Part shown: piece by piece, positions 36,111-44,442 of the stretch
How positions within the stretch are numbered: position 1 is the first letter of the stretch
How the letters are laid out: each line of letters begins with the position of its first letter
Assembly (NCBI RefSeq): GCF_000311985.1
Contig: NZ_HE978585.1
Location: 648,676-712,675 of the forward strand
Length of the DNA: 64,000 bases
Source of the DNA: Kallipyga massiliensis ph2
Lineage (GTDB): Bacteria > Bacillota > Clostridia > Tissierellales > Peptoniphilaceae
Direction: 5' to 3'
The notes under the pieces: generated by a model
What the model was told of the DNA's origin: nothing
Database searches by the model: none
Seen by the model: the letters and a program-made list of their open reading frames with translations, nothing else
Position numbers and translations under genes: made by a program

Positions 36111-36144
36111 AAAAAATCGGGTGACGCATAAATGCATCACCCGC
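36111..36144 (-). terminator. Terminator facing the ribosomal operon
   Basis: The stem CGGGTGA(C)GCAT / ATGC(A)TCACCCG (one mismatch) is followed on the minus strand by a U-run (A-run 36109-36115). It would stop minus-strand transcription coming from the broken ASCH fragment. Confidence 0.65.
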
Positions 36145-36239
36145 AAAACTTTCGTTTTCAATTCGTAAGTTGATCATAGCTCATGTATTGAATACTATCA
36201 ATGACAGCTTTATAAGTCGCATAAAAAGAAATCTGTGTG

Positions 36240-36351
36240 ATAGTCCTTCTTCGGGATCCCGCTAAAGTCATTGGTTTTTTGCCAGACATCCTCCACGTCA
36301 TCCTTAATGATACCGAGGAGCCTTACCTCTCCAACAACCTTCTTTGTGGGA
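36240..36351 (-). pseudogene. Left direct repeat: internal fragment of the ASCH gene
   Basis: The reverse strand encodes VGEVRLLGIIKDDVEDVWQ.T.DFSGIPKKDY, the same internal stretch as the ASCH protein read from 41501. The copy is 108/112 identical to 41262-41373. Neither the gene start nor its end is present. Left of 36240 the similarity stops and unrelated sequence follows. Confidence 0.85.
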
Positions 36352-36597
36352 ATAGAAGATAATCAAATATTGATTGTTAAAGAAGATCTTGAAGATATTA
36401 ATGTCAAAAAATGGATTGAACTCATAAAAAAACATAGGGATATAAAGAAGCTGGACAAAGAAACCTTAAACGAACTCATCCCAAAAATCTATGTTCACGA
36501 AAAAGAAGTAGTGAATGGAGAAATCACCCAAACAATTGATATTTACTACAATTTCATAGGAAATACAGACACACTACAAGTATTTTACAATCTCTAA
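36352..36597 (+). pseudogene. C-terminal remnant of a large serine recombinase (DUF4368)
   Basis: The frame from 36352 to the TAA reads IEDNQILIVKEDLEDINVKKWIELIKKHRDIKKL, then ELIPKIYVHEKEVVNGEITQTIDIYYNFIG. This matches the DUF4368 tail of Tn-type site-specific serine recombinases. The catalytic resolvase domain and zinc ribbon are absent. The fragment is joined directly to the ASCH repeat. An apparent ATG at 36271 lies in the antisense of the repeat and is not a true start. Confidence 0.75.
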
Positions 36598-36744
36598 TTA
36601 GACATAAAGCAATTTATGGCAAGATAAGGACGGAATAACACAACATATTCTCTAAAACAAATCACTAAATCAATGTAAGATTGAATGAAATCAATATTTA
36701 TGCTATAATTAAATAAATCTAATAAATAGAAAAAGAGGGATATT

Positions 36745-36963
36745 ATGGCACTTAACTATAAACCATTATGGATACAACTAGCAAAAAAAGGATTAAAGAA
36801 AACAGATGTAATAGCTATGGCAGGACTAACAACAAATGTTATGGCACAAATGGGTAAGGATAAACCAATTACATTTAAGAATTTAGAAAAAATATGTAAT
36901 GCATTAGATTGCACTCCTAATGATATCATTAGTTTTGAAGATAATTTTAGTGACGAGGAATAG
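36745..36963 (+). CDS. XRE-type helix-turn-helix regulator
   Basis: 72 residues, intact. The Cro/C1-like domain covers residues ~10-62: KKGLKKTDVIAMAGLTTNVMAQMGKDKPITFKNLEKICNALDCTPNDII, as in small regulators carried by mobile elements and restriction cassettes. AGAGGG lies upstream of the ATG, and the next ORF starts 3 nt after its stop, so they were probably an operon controlling a restriction gene. Confidence 0.85.
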   Translation: MALNYKPLWIQLAKKGLKKTDVIAMAGLTTNVMAQMGKDKPITFKNLEKICNALDCTPNDIISFEDNFSDEE

Positions 36964-36966
36964 AAA

Positions 36967-37236
36967 ATGAGTTTAAGGACAGAAGATCAAGTTAGGGATT
37001 ATGCGAAATTAGTATTAGGCTTTGATGAAGCTGAAGAAAATGTTGATCAAGGGACTGGTCAAATAACAACTTTTAATCAATTAAGCTTCAAGGGATATTC
37101 AGATAAGCCAGATGGTTGGTGTTTACCTAAAAATATGAATGATGTAGCAATAATCAGGGGCTTGAATATTAGAAACCTCTTGGAAAATACACCAACTAAA
37201 ACAACAGCTCCTACATACATAAAGAAAAAGCAGTAA
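36967..37236 (+). pseudogene. N-terminal fragment of a restriction/methylase-like protein
   Basis: 89 residues: LRTEDQVRDYAKLVLGFDEAEENVDQGTGQITTFNQLSFKGYSDKPDGWCLPKNMNDVAIIRG. The beginning resembles the N-terminal nuclease-like region of large type I/IIG restriction-modification proteins, which continue for hundreds of residues. After ~70 residues the sequence diverges and stops. I regard it as a truncated relic. The assignment is by recognition and moderate. Confidence 0.5.
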
Positions 37237-37275
37237 ATTCCTTATTTACTACTTTAATTATAGTTTCTAATTTCA

Positions 37276-37497
37276 TTATTTGAAGCTATTTACTATCATT
37301 AGTTGTACTTGTCCTAATGGAATATTAAATATTATTCCATAAATAGACATTCCAAGTAATAATATTGCAATAAGAACTCCAATTCCGTAAAGGCAGCCGT
37401 TGCTAACCTTAGCTTTTTTAACTTTAATATTTATAAAACTATATATTAGGAATACTGTAAATATAAAAGCCAAAATATAATTTGGTAACATATTCAC
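37276..37497 (-). CDS. Small membrane protein of unknown function
   Basis: 73 residues with two membrane segments (~7-24 and ~37-60) separated by a Lys-rich loop (NIKVKKAKVSNG). Low G+C like the rest of the island. It lies 13 nt downstream of another minus-strand gene and may form an operon with it. I recognise no family. Confidence 0.5.
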   Translation of the reverse strand: MNMLPNYILAFIFTVFLIYSFINIKVKKAKVSNGCLYGIGVLIAILLLGMSIYGIIFNIPLGQVQLMIVNSFK

Positions 37498-37510
37498 AAT
37501 AAATTACCTT

Positions 37511-38026
37511 TTATTTACAAAATCTATTCCAAAAATCCACCCAGCTGCCATGTACTTCTCTTTGGTCAATGTAGGTAAAAGTATCTTCATCATACCAATC
37601 ATGGTTAACTAAATCATCAATAGTCTCAGGAACAAAAAAGTTGAAAAACTCTTTCTTGAATGAACTACCATACTGTAAATAATATGCACCTACCATCTTT
37701 GTAAAATTGGTTTTCTTTACATCTTGTGGTTTATAGATAAGTGTTTCTCCAACCTGATTTAAATCAGGGCTTACTTCAAGAAAAACTAAACTTAAATTAT
37801 CTTCCTTATAGCCAAGTATAAAACTTCTATATTTATAGGAAACAGTACGAAGCACTGCGAAATTCGCACCACCAATATCTTCTGAATAAGCATAAACTAT
37901 TTTATATTCCGAACCATTATCTACTTGTCTATCAAAGATTTCTCTCATGCGATTTTTGTTTTCATCGCTTTTTACTTTATCTAACTCAACTGTTTTTTTG
38001 CCACCAAATAGATTAAACAAGCCCAT
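37511..38026 (-). CDS. Uncharacterised protein
   Basis: 171 residues from ATG 38026, preceded by AGGAG. A longer frame to 38098 has no site. It opens MGLFNLFGGKK, a basic amphipathic start seen in many small Firmicute proteins, followed by a soluble alpha/beta-looking chain rich in aromatic residues (YKYRSFILGY, FNFFVP, WVDFWNRFCK). No signal peptide, no motif that I recognise. It lies upstream of the two-TM protein, so the pair may act together. An immunity or cargo function is speculation. Confidence 0.6.
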   Translation of the reverse strand: MGLFNLFGGKKTVELDKVKSDENKNRMREIFDRQVDNGSEYKIVYAYSEDIGGANFAVLRTVSYKYRSFILGYKEDNLSLVFLEVSPDLNQVGETLIYKPQDVKKTNFTKMVGAYYLQYGSSFKKEFFNFFVPETIDDLVNHDWYDEDTFTYIDQREVHGSWVDFWNRFCK

Positions 38027-38134
38027 TTTATTATCTCCTATCATAATTTTAAATTCTTTATATTGATAATAGCTTTTTTGTACAATTCTTACAAGCACAA
38101 AATATTGACTAAAAATTTCTTAAATTTTTTTTAA

Positions 38135-38419
38135 CTCAGATACTTTAAAAATGCAAAATTAAATAAGGTTAATACTTCAAAATGGAGAGGGTTTATATTT
38201 GGTGATTTATTTGAAAATATTAAAAAGCCTGACGTGCTTCATGCAAGAGAAGTCGTTGAAGATGAGAACGGTATTCCTTATGTAGTAAGAACAAAATTTA
38301 ATAATGGTATAAAATATAAAGCTACTGAAACTAAAAAAATGATTTCTAGCCTTAAGGGAGTTATATTATTTGGTGCAGAGAATGCATCATTCTTTTATCA
38401 AAAAGATGAAATAAGATAA
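38135..38419 (+). pseudogene. Fragment of a restriction specificity (HsdS-like) gene
   Basis: An open frame without a start codon reads KLNKVNTSKWRGFIFGDLFENIKK..HAREVVEDENGIPYVVRTKFNNGI, then KGVILFGAENASFFYQKDE. It is similar to target-recognition domains of type I/BcgI-like S subunits (W..F.IGDLFENI and the FNNG region). Both ends are missing. With the fragment at 36967 it suggests a dismantled restriction system. Confidence 0.5.
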
Positions 38420-38423
38420 TTGT

Positions 38424-38567
38424 CCCTTGCTTACAAGGGCGCAATTATACACCCTAAAGGGTGCTTGCGTCCTGCGGAGCCAAACCCTTGCAGGGAGCAA
38501 CAACCATTCGCTTTTTAAAAGTCAAGGGTAAATAAACTCACTAACGCTCGCCCTTGACTTTTAAAAA
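38424..38567 (+). other. Palindrome-rich segment upstream of the relaxase remnant, possible oriT
   Basis: It contains CCCTTG-CTTA-CAAGGG, CACCCTAAAGGGTG, and a 17-bp perfect inverted repeat TTTTTAAAAGTCAAGGG (38512-38528) / CCCTTGACTTTTAAAAA (38551-38567) with a 22-nt loop. oriT sites often lie just before the mob gene and carry such repeats. No nick site can be named from sequence alone. Confidence 0.4.
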
Positions 38568-38587
38568 TTGAAATGAAAGTAACAATT

Positions 38588-38637
38588 AAGCCGACATACT
38601 GAAACAACAAAATTAATTCAGTAGTCGGCTTTTTTTA
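38588..38637 (+). terminator. Terminator upstream of the relaxase remnant
   Basis: AAGCCGAC.TACTGA / TTCAGTAGTCGGCTT stem with an AT-rich loop and seven T. Confidence 0.8.
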
Positions 38638-38730
38638 TTCTATCATTTCAAAACGCTCATTCACAAAGTGGATATAAAAATCTTCTAAGCCTCCACCTAA
38701 AACAACAAAAAAAGAAAGGAAGTGATAAAA

Positions 38731-39090
38731 ATGGCAGACAGTTTTCATTTTTCAGTAAACATAATATCAAGAGGAAAAGGAAAAAGTGCAGTAGCAAGTG
38801 CAGCATATATAAGTGGAGAAAAAAATCTTTTAATGGGAAAGCTTGAAGCAATAAATAAAGAAAAAGACAAGATAAAAGATGAATACCAGGAAATTAATCA
38901 TATAAAATATTCAGTAGATTTTGTAAACAAAGAACTTGGCATAGATTTATCCATAGAAATAGATAAGTTAATAAAACAAGGTGAAAAACCAAGTGTAATA
39001 GCACAGATTAAAAAAGTCCAAGACCAAGTTATTAAAGATAATGAATACAGAGAAATGATAAAAAACAAGAAAATGGATCAAGAAAGATAA
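38731..39090 (+). pseudogene. MobA/MobL relaxase with large internal deletion
   Basis: 119 residues. The first ~28 (MADSFHFSVNIISRGKGKSAVASAAYISGEK) are the start of a MobA/MobL relaxase. The sequence then jumps to a helical C-terminal part (KDKIKDEYQEINHIKYSVDFVNKELGIDLSIEIDKLIKQG). The catalytic His triad region and most of the nicking domain are missing; full-length proteins exceed 400 residues. The reading frame survived the deletion, but the enzyme cannot be functional. Confidence 0.75.
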
Positions 39091-39159
39091 GACCTGGTAA
39101 AAATATCTTATCCTATAATATGACCAAACAACTAAAGGCAGATCTAGGAGGTAATAGAG

Positions 39160-39333
39160 ATGAATAAAAGGCAAGAGCTAATAGACGAACTTATAAAACC
39201 AGATCAAGATGGAACATACAAATCATATAAAAGCACAGAAGAAATAAAAGCAATGAACAATGAAGAAATACAGATTATATATTCCAACATGAAAAACTAT
39301 CTATCAGACAAAAGAACACACATAAACTACTAA
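39160..39333 (+). CDS. Small hypothetical protein of the mobile island
   Basis: 57 residues, MNKRQELIDELIKPDQDGTY..., highly charged, predicted helical. AGGAGGT is well placed before ATG 39160. It follows the relaxase remnant as short accessory ORFs often do in mobilization modules. No family recognised. Confidence 0.55.
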   Translation: MNKRQELIDELIKPDQDGTYKSYKSTEEIKAMNNEEIQIIYSNMKNYLSDKRTHINY

Positions 39334-39452
39334 AGGTGGAAAGGTATTTTAAGCTATTTAAAAGTATAAAAGGTATAAAGACCTAAGAAATATATAAAAA
39401 CATCAAAATAAAGCATTCCACCACCAAGAACAAACAAATAAAAACAAGCAAA

Positions 39453-39493
39453 GGGAAGTATAGAAAAATTAAAGCCTATACTTCCCTTTTTTT
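39453..39493 (+). terminator. Terminator inside the island
   Basis: GGGAAGTATA / TATACTTCCC 10-bp stem with eight T. Confidence 0.85.
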
Positions 39494-39516
39494 AATTCAA
39501 ACAAAGGAGATAAAAC

Positions 39517-40041
39517 ATGATAAACGAAGAAATAAGTAAAGAAGAAGGTCAAGCAGCACAAACCATAATAACATACACAATAAAGGCAGCAAAAGAATCA
39601 ATCAACTTAGACAAAGAAATACGAAAAAAGATGAATGATACTTTAGAAAAAGCAAATGGAAACCTAAAAAGCCTTATGGGCGATGAAATGAAAATAAAAG
39701 ACCTCTACAAAAAAGGACAACTAGAAAATATAAGCATAGATCAAAGCAACCTCAAAGACTAAAAAAAGAACTAAACAAACTTGGAGTAAGCTTTTCGGTA
39801 ATGAAAAACAAAGAAAGCAAAAACTATGAAATATTCTTCCAAGCCAAAGACATAAAAGTAATGGAATATGCCTTTAAGCAAGTCATAGTCAAGGAAAATA
39901 AAAAAGAAAAAAAGTATCCTAAAACAAATAAAGAAATACAAAGACCTATCCAATAAAAAGGATAAGACAAAAGAAAAAGTAAAAAGAAAAGTAAAAGAAA
40001 AAGTAAAACCAAGCAAAAAAGACATGACTAGAGAAATCTAA
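39517..40041 (+). pseudogene. PcfB-like (DUF3801) conjugation gene with two frameshifts
   Basis: It starts MINEEISKEEGQAAQTIITYTIKAAKESINLDKEI and stops at 39760-39762. Shifting one frame at the A-run near 39756 continues as KKELNKLGVSFSVMKNKESKNYEIFFQAKDIKVMEYAFKQVI. A second shift near 39945 gives a Lys-rich tail ending DMTREI at 40041. The order matches PcfB/DUF3801 proteins of conjugative elements. Both lesions lie in or near A-runs. Sequencing error is possible, but decay fits the other broken genes. Confidence 0.65.
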
Positions 40042-40167
40042 GGGAGTAACGAAAAGTTACACCCTTAAATAACCATAATAAAAAGACTTCCGAAAAGCAG
40101 AAGTCCAGAATTCCGAAAATCGGAAATCAAGAATTTCGATTATCGAAAATCTGGGAAATATCAATGT

Positions 40168-41079
40168 AGATGGGAGATTGGACGTATTATCGTAGAAGAT
40201 GAGCAAGGACATTCAGAGAGAGCAGAGTATGGCAAAGAGCTTATAAATGACTTGTCAAGACAACTTACAAGAGAGTATGGCAGAGGATTTTCAAGGTCTA
40301 ATTTACAGAATATGAGAAACCTATATTTATCCTATCCAATTTGCCAGACACTGTCTGGCAAATTGACCTGGTCCCATTATTGTGAACTCTTATCTATTAG
40401 CGATGAGAAAAAGCGAAGCTTCTATGAAAAAGAGAGTATCAATGCAAACTGGTCAGTAAGAGAACTTAAAAGACAGATAAAAACCTCCCTTTTTGAAAGA
40501 TTGCTCTTATCATCAGGAGAAGAGAATAAAGAAAAAGTCCTAAACCTAGCTTTAAAGGGCAATGAAATAAATAAGGCGGCAGACCTTGTAAAAGACCCTT
40601 ATGTGTTTGAATTTTTAGGTTTGCCAGAAGAAAAACCAATGATGGAAAGTGATTTAGAAAAGGCAATTATAGATCATATTGAAAAATTCTTGCTAGAACT
40701 TGGCAAGGGTTTTATGTATGTAGGCAGTCAACAAAGGGTAACTTTAGGCAACACCCACTATTATGTGGACATGGTATTTTATAATAAAATATTAAGGTCT
40801 TATGTCTTAATCGAACTAAAAACAAGTAAGCTAATGCCAGAAGCTGTAGGTCAAATAAATATGTATCTCAATTATTATAAGGCAGAAGTTAACGATGAAA
40901 TGGACAATGAACCAATAGGAATAATCTTATGTACTGATAAGGACGGAGTACAAGCAGAATACGCCTTAGGAAATTTATCAAATAAAATATTCGCATCAAA
41001 ATACACCCTATATATCCCAGACAGGGAAGAGCTTGAAGAGCAAGTAGAAAAAGTTATTAAAAAATATAAGGAAAAATAA
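40168..41079 (+). pseudogene. 5'-truncated YhcG/DUF1016 family PD-(D/E)XK nuclease
   Basis: The family-like sequence begins at WEIGRIIVEDEQGHSERAEYGKELINDLSRQLTREYGRGFSRSNLQNMR and runs to the stop at 41079. The nuclease core is visible: YYVDMVFYNKILRSYVLIELKT, then MPEAVGQINMYLNYY. The natural N-terminus (about 50 residues before W) is replaced by unrelated AT-rich sequence. An internal TTG at 40252 could start a shortened protein. YhcG proteins are linked to DNA processing and restriction/toxin loci. Function of this copy is doubtful. Confidence 0.72.
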
Positions 41080-41501
41080 ACCATAGACTGCAATAATAGG
41101 TTGAACACTGGGACGATATCCTCTAAGCCAGCGATGACACCGTTTGGATTCCGACCCGGAACGCGGATCATCCAGTACTCGCGGGTTTTGTGCTCATTGT
41201 AGACAATAACCTCGCCGAGTTGGTAGGCAACAGCCACCTTATGTTTCTTGTAATAGGCGTTATAGTCCTTCTTCGGGATCCCGCTAAAGTCTTTGGTTTC
41301 TTGCCAGACATCCTCTACGTCATCCTTAATGATACCGAGGAGCCTTACCTCTCCAACAAGCTTCTTTGTGGGAGCGGTGGCATAGATGACGATCGTATCG
41401 ATGGCGTCTCGGCAGCGAAGTTTCCTGAATTTGAATTTCTTTTGTCTGGCTATGATTTTTTCCACATACTGGGGCTTAATGGTTAATAACATTTGCGACA
41501 T
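40875..41501 (-). pseudogene. ASCH-domain protein gene interrupted at its 3' end by the island
   Basis: Reading from ATG 41501 (AAAGGAGGG upstream; another ATG at 41507): MLLTIKPQYVEKIIARQKKFKFRKLRCRDAIDTIVIYATAPTKKLVGEVRLLGI, then KKHKVAVAYQLGEVIVYNEHKTREYWMIRV, an ASCH/PUA-like RNA-binding fold. Near 41093 the genuine sequence ends. The frame then runs ~70 codons through the antisense of the YhcG gene, giving a chimeric tail. The ASCH part may still be expressed. Confidence 0.7.
41262..41373. repeat. Right 112-bp direct repeat of the island
   Basis: Aligned without gaps to 36240-36351 (offset 5,022 bp), four mismatches. It lies inside the ASCH gene. The flanks of the two copies are unrelated. 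Confidence 0.9.
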
Positions 41502-41822
41502 TGACATTACCCTCCTTTAATACTATTCTTACGGCTTTTATTATGATGAACATAAGATTAAAGGATGCTTTGATTTTTGATTGAAAGATCTATTTTGTTT
41601 TCATGTGCTGATGTGATCACTTCTATAATGCATTTCTACCTGAAGTAACATTCTTCAAGGAATATTACTGTTTATCAAGAGAGGGAATAACTCTTTTTAG
41701 TGGGCCTATCGCAAACAATTGTAGAAAAGAATAGGCCTATAAAAGCCATAAACTAGACCAAAGCACTAGTCTTTCCAAAGAAAAAAGCCAAGAAAAAATT
41801 GCCGGGAGGCAAGGGAAAGAGA

Positions 41823-41851
41823 TTGAAACTTTTTTGTAAACGTGATAAGCT
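41823..41851 (+). promoter_or_regulatory. Weak promoter candidate for the CWB2 protein
   Basis: TTGAAA, 17 bp, TAAGCT; the -10 is poor. It would give a ~95-nt untranslated leader. The rest of 41508-41948 is AT-rich. It has one modest inverted repeat (GGCCTAT..ATAGGCC near 41704-41738) and no gene. Confidence 0.3.
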
Positions 41852-41948
41852 AAGTAAGCCATAGTGGAAGGGTCATAGACATTTTGAAACAGTTTGTGAT
41901 CGAGGCCACAAGAGGTAAATGATGATTATTTATTTTAAGGAGGAAAAA

Positions 41949-44363
41949 ATGGGAAAGAAATTCTCAAAGGTTTTAGGGATTTTCTTAGCTCTGGCTCTTA
42001 TCCTGACTGCTGTTCCGACAGCGTTTGCTGCACCCAAGGATAGCGACACAGGTGTTGTTCAGCCCAGAGAAGGAAAATTCACTGTTACCATCAATACCAG
42101 CAGCAACAAGATTCTGATGCTTGGTAAGGATGACATGGCAAAATTGGACGTCTATGCAGCTTGGTCCGCAGAGAAGAAAGACGGAACCAAGGTCCAGGAA
42201 GCCCTGGCAAAAGCTCCTCAGTCGATCACCGTTGATAAGGCTTCGAAGATCTCTTTCGACGTTGATGTGCCTGAGAAGATCGCCGGAAATGACGTTGACA
42301 CCCTGAAGAACATCACCCTCAAGGTTTGGGCCGATGCCGATTCTCTGGAGACTCTCGTTTCTGAGAAGGCCGGCAAGGTTGAAGTGAAAGACCCGACCAT
42401 CAAAGCTAAGGAAATCTTCGGAACAGATATGGACCTGATTTTCTTGGGCAATGCTGTTGGCGGAAGCAAGGAAGATCCCGCTACTGCCGCTCAGGAAATG
42501 GGAACCCTGACCTTCGATCAGATTGTGGCTTGGGTTGGCGGAGACAATACTATTGCTTCTCCTGATGTCACCCTGAACTACAACTTCACCTTCGAGTGGG
42601 TTCTCAACCAGACCAAAGAGTCCACCATCCGTGTCTTTAAGGATGGAACGGATGAGCCAATTTCAGGGGCTAAAATCAAATTCTATAACGTTAAAGTAGA
42701 TGGAGAAAAATACGCCCTTGATGAGAATCATAACTTAATGGTTGGTGATGAAGTAGAAGGCATTACAGGCAATTATATGACCGATAAGAATGGTACGCTC
42801 ACGCTTGGCGAAGGTACCCTCAAAAACTTGCCTGGAAAAGCAAAAACAGCTGTCATCGCTGTTAAGGCCGAACATAAGGATTATAAGAACTCTACCGTTT
42901 CTTTCATCTCTCTCAGCAACGATCTGAACGACCAGATCCCCGGACTGGGTGGAAAGAACGGTGTTAACGCGGTTCTGAGAATGTATAACACCAAGGAACA
43001 AGCTCCCTTTGAAGTTCGCGTTTTCGCAGAAGGTCGCAAGGATGCCCTTCACGCTGTAGAAGGCGTTGAAGTTACCATCAATAAAGACGCTTCCGAGTAC
43101 ATGCAAGGGCTCAAATTGGGTGAAGTCCTCTATAACGGCAAAACCGACAAGAACGGCATTGCTTATGTTAAGGATCACAATGTTCTGATTTCCGAAGTTG
43201 AGAAGACCCAACCTGTTAAAGATAAGTGGACTCAGGTTCCTTACAAAGCCTACTCCATCATTACCGTCAAGAAGGACGGCAAGGTCATCAACCAGCATAA
43301 GATTGAAGACAAAGATATCCAAGCAAACTATTACGAAGTGAAGATCAATGAAGGTCGTAAGCCTCTCTTCCCGCGGATTGAGGGTGAAGATCGGTATGAA
43401 ACCGCTGTTAAGATTGCCAAGGAACAGTATCCTAATGGTCTCGTGAACAAGACCGTCATCCTGGCAACCGGACAGAACTTCGCCGATGCTTTGACCGCTA
43501 ACGGCCTGACCAACATCTACCAGGCTCCGATCCTCCTGACCAAGACCGATAACATTCCTGAGTCAGTCATGGCCTATCTGAAGGCTGAGCAGGCTGAAGG
43601 AAGACTGGAAAACGTCCTGATCGTTGGTAAGACCGGTGCTGTCTCTAACTCCGTTTCTGAAGCACTGACCAAGATGCGTCTGAATGTTGCCCGCGTCGGT
43701 GGTTCCAACAGATTTGAAACCGCCATCGAAATTGCCAAGCTCCTGAAGGCTGCAGAAGGCGAAGGAAAGATCCCCTTCTCTAAGAATGCTGATCTAGTAG
43801 CTGAAGACCGTACAAAGAATGACACCTACTTCCTGGCTAACGGCTTCAGCTTCGCTGATGCTCTGATCGCCTCCGTACCTTCTTCCCGCTATGGCTATCC
43901 TATCCTTCTGACTGATGGATCCAACCATCTCCGTCCTGAAACCAAGTCCTTCTTGGATGATGCGTTCAAGGCCGGCAAGCTGAACAAGATCCTGGTCATG
44001 GGCGGAACCGCTGTGGTTTCCGAAGGTGCTAAGTCTGACGTTCCCGGATCCAAGGTTGACAGACTCTATGGACAGGATCGTTACCAGACCAACATGGCTG
44101 TCAATGAATACTTCAAGAACGCAACCAAGGTTTATGTCGTAACCGGCGAAGCCTATGCTGACGCTCTTGTTGCCGGTCACCTGGCTGCTGAGAACAATGC
44201 TGCTATCCTGATGGTCAGCTCTAAGGGATTGACCAAGGAACAGTCTGACTGGATCAAGAAGAACGACAAGATCACCGACTACGTCATCGTTGGTGGTGAC
44301 AAGGCCGTTTCTGAGAAAGTCGAAATGGAAATTGAAGACATCGTTCTTGGAATCACCAAGTAG
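41949..44363 (+). CDS. Surface protein with three cell-wall-binding repeats (CWB2)
   Basis: 804 residues from ATG 41949 (AAGGAGG 6 nt upstream). Signal peptide ~1-28 (LALALILTAVPTAFA|AP). Residues ~30-470 are beta-rich with Ig/Cna-like stretches (IRVFKDGTDEPISGAKI; VRVFAEGRKDALHAVEGVEV). Three CWB2 repeats (PF04122 type) follow from ~474, ~580 and ~703, each with R.xG.(D/N)R(Y/F).T and FADAL or YADAL plus ILL/ILM strands. In Clostridioides three such repeats anchor S-layer proteins to an anionic wall polymer. The biased codon use suggests abundant expression. The ligand of the N-terminal part is unknown. Confidence 0.88.
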   Translation: MGKKFSKVLGIFLALALILTAVPTAFAAPKDSDTGVVQPREGKFTVTINTSSNKILMLGKDDMAKLDVYAAWSAEKKDGTKVQEALAKAPQSITVDKASKISFDVDVPEKIAGNDVDTLKNITLKVWADADSLETLVSEKAGKVEVKDPTIKAKEIFGTDMDLIFLGNAVGGSKEDPATAAQEMGTLTFDQIVAWVGGDNTIASPDVTLNYNFTFEWVLNQTKESTIRVFKDGTDEPISGAKIKFYNVKVDGEKYALDENHNLMVGDEVEGITGNYMTDKNGTLTLGEGTLKNLPGKAKTAVIAVKAEHKDYKNSTVSFISLSNDLNDQIPGLGGKNGVNAVLRMYNTKEQAPFEVRVFAEGRKDALHAVEGVEVTINKDASEYMQGLKLGEVLYNGKTDKNGIAYVKDHNVLISEVEKTQPVKDKWTQVPYKAYSIITVKKDGKVINQHKIEDKDIQANYYEVKINEGRKPLFPRIEGEDRYETAVKIAKEQYPNGLVNKTVILATGQNFADALTANGLTNIYQAPILLTKTDNIPESVMAYLKAEQAEGRLENVLIVGKTGAVSNSVSEALTKMRLNVARVGGSNRFETAIEIAKLLKAAEGEGKIPFSKNADLVAEDRTKNDTYFLANGFSFADALIASVPSSRYGYPILLTDGSNHLRPETKSFLDDAFKAGKLNKILVMGGTAVVSEGAKSDVPGSKVDRLYGQDRYQTNMAVNEYFKNATKVYVVTGEAYADALVAGHLAAENNAAILMVSSKGLTKEQSDWIKKNDKITDYVIVGGDKAVSEKVEMEIEDIVLGITK

Positions 44364-44382
44364 TAATCTTCATTTACCTGGC

Positions 44383-44415
44383 AAAAAAGCCGAACCCTTT
44401 GGGTTCGGCTTTTTT
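44383..44415 (+). terminator. Terminator after the CWB2 gene, bidirectional
   Basis: AAAAAAGCCGAACCC / GGGTTCGGCTTTTTT, 15-bp arms with a 3-nt loop. It also serves the convergent Nudix operon. Confidence 0.93.
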
Positions 44416-44442
44416 CATGCTTATATTGTCTCTTGATTTGGT

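Larger units (their letters stand above)
36240..41373. mobile_element. Decayed AT-rich integrative/mobilizable island bounded by 112-bp direct repeats
   Basis: G+C drops abruptly from the surrounding chromosome between ~36.1 and ~41.1 kb. The interior carries fragments of a large serine recombinase, an XRE regulator, two restriction-gene pieces, a relaxase with an internal deletion, a frameshifted PcfB-like gene and a 5'-truncated YhcG nuclease. The ends are direct repeats (36240-36351 and 41262-41373, four mismatches) derived from an ASCH-domain gene. No gene needed for transfer is intact, so the island is not expected to move by itself. Confidence 0.75.

Noticed and set aside
36352..36597. 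Functional recombinase able to excise the island
   Set aside because: Only the C-terminal tail is present. The catalytic domain is missing, and no other recombinase is in the window.
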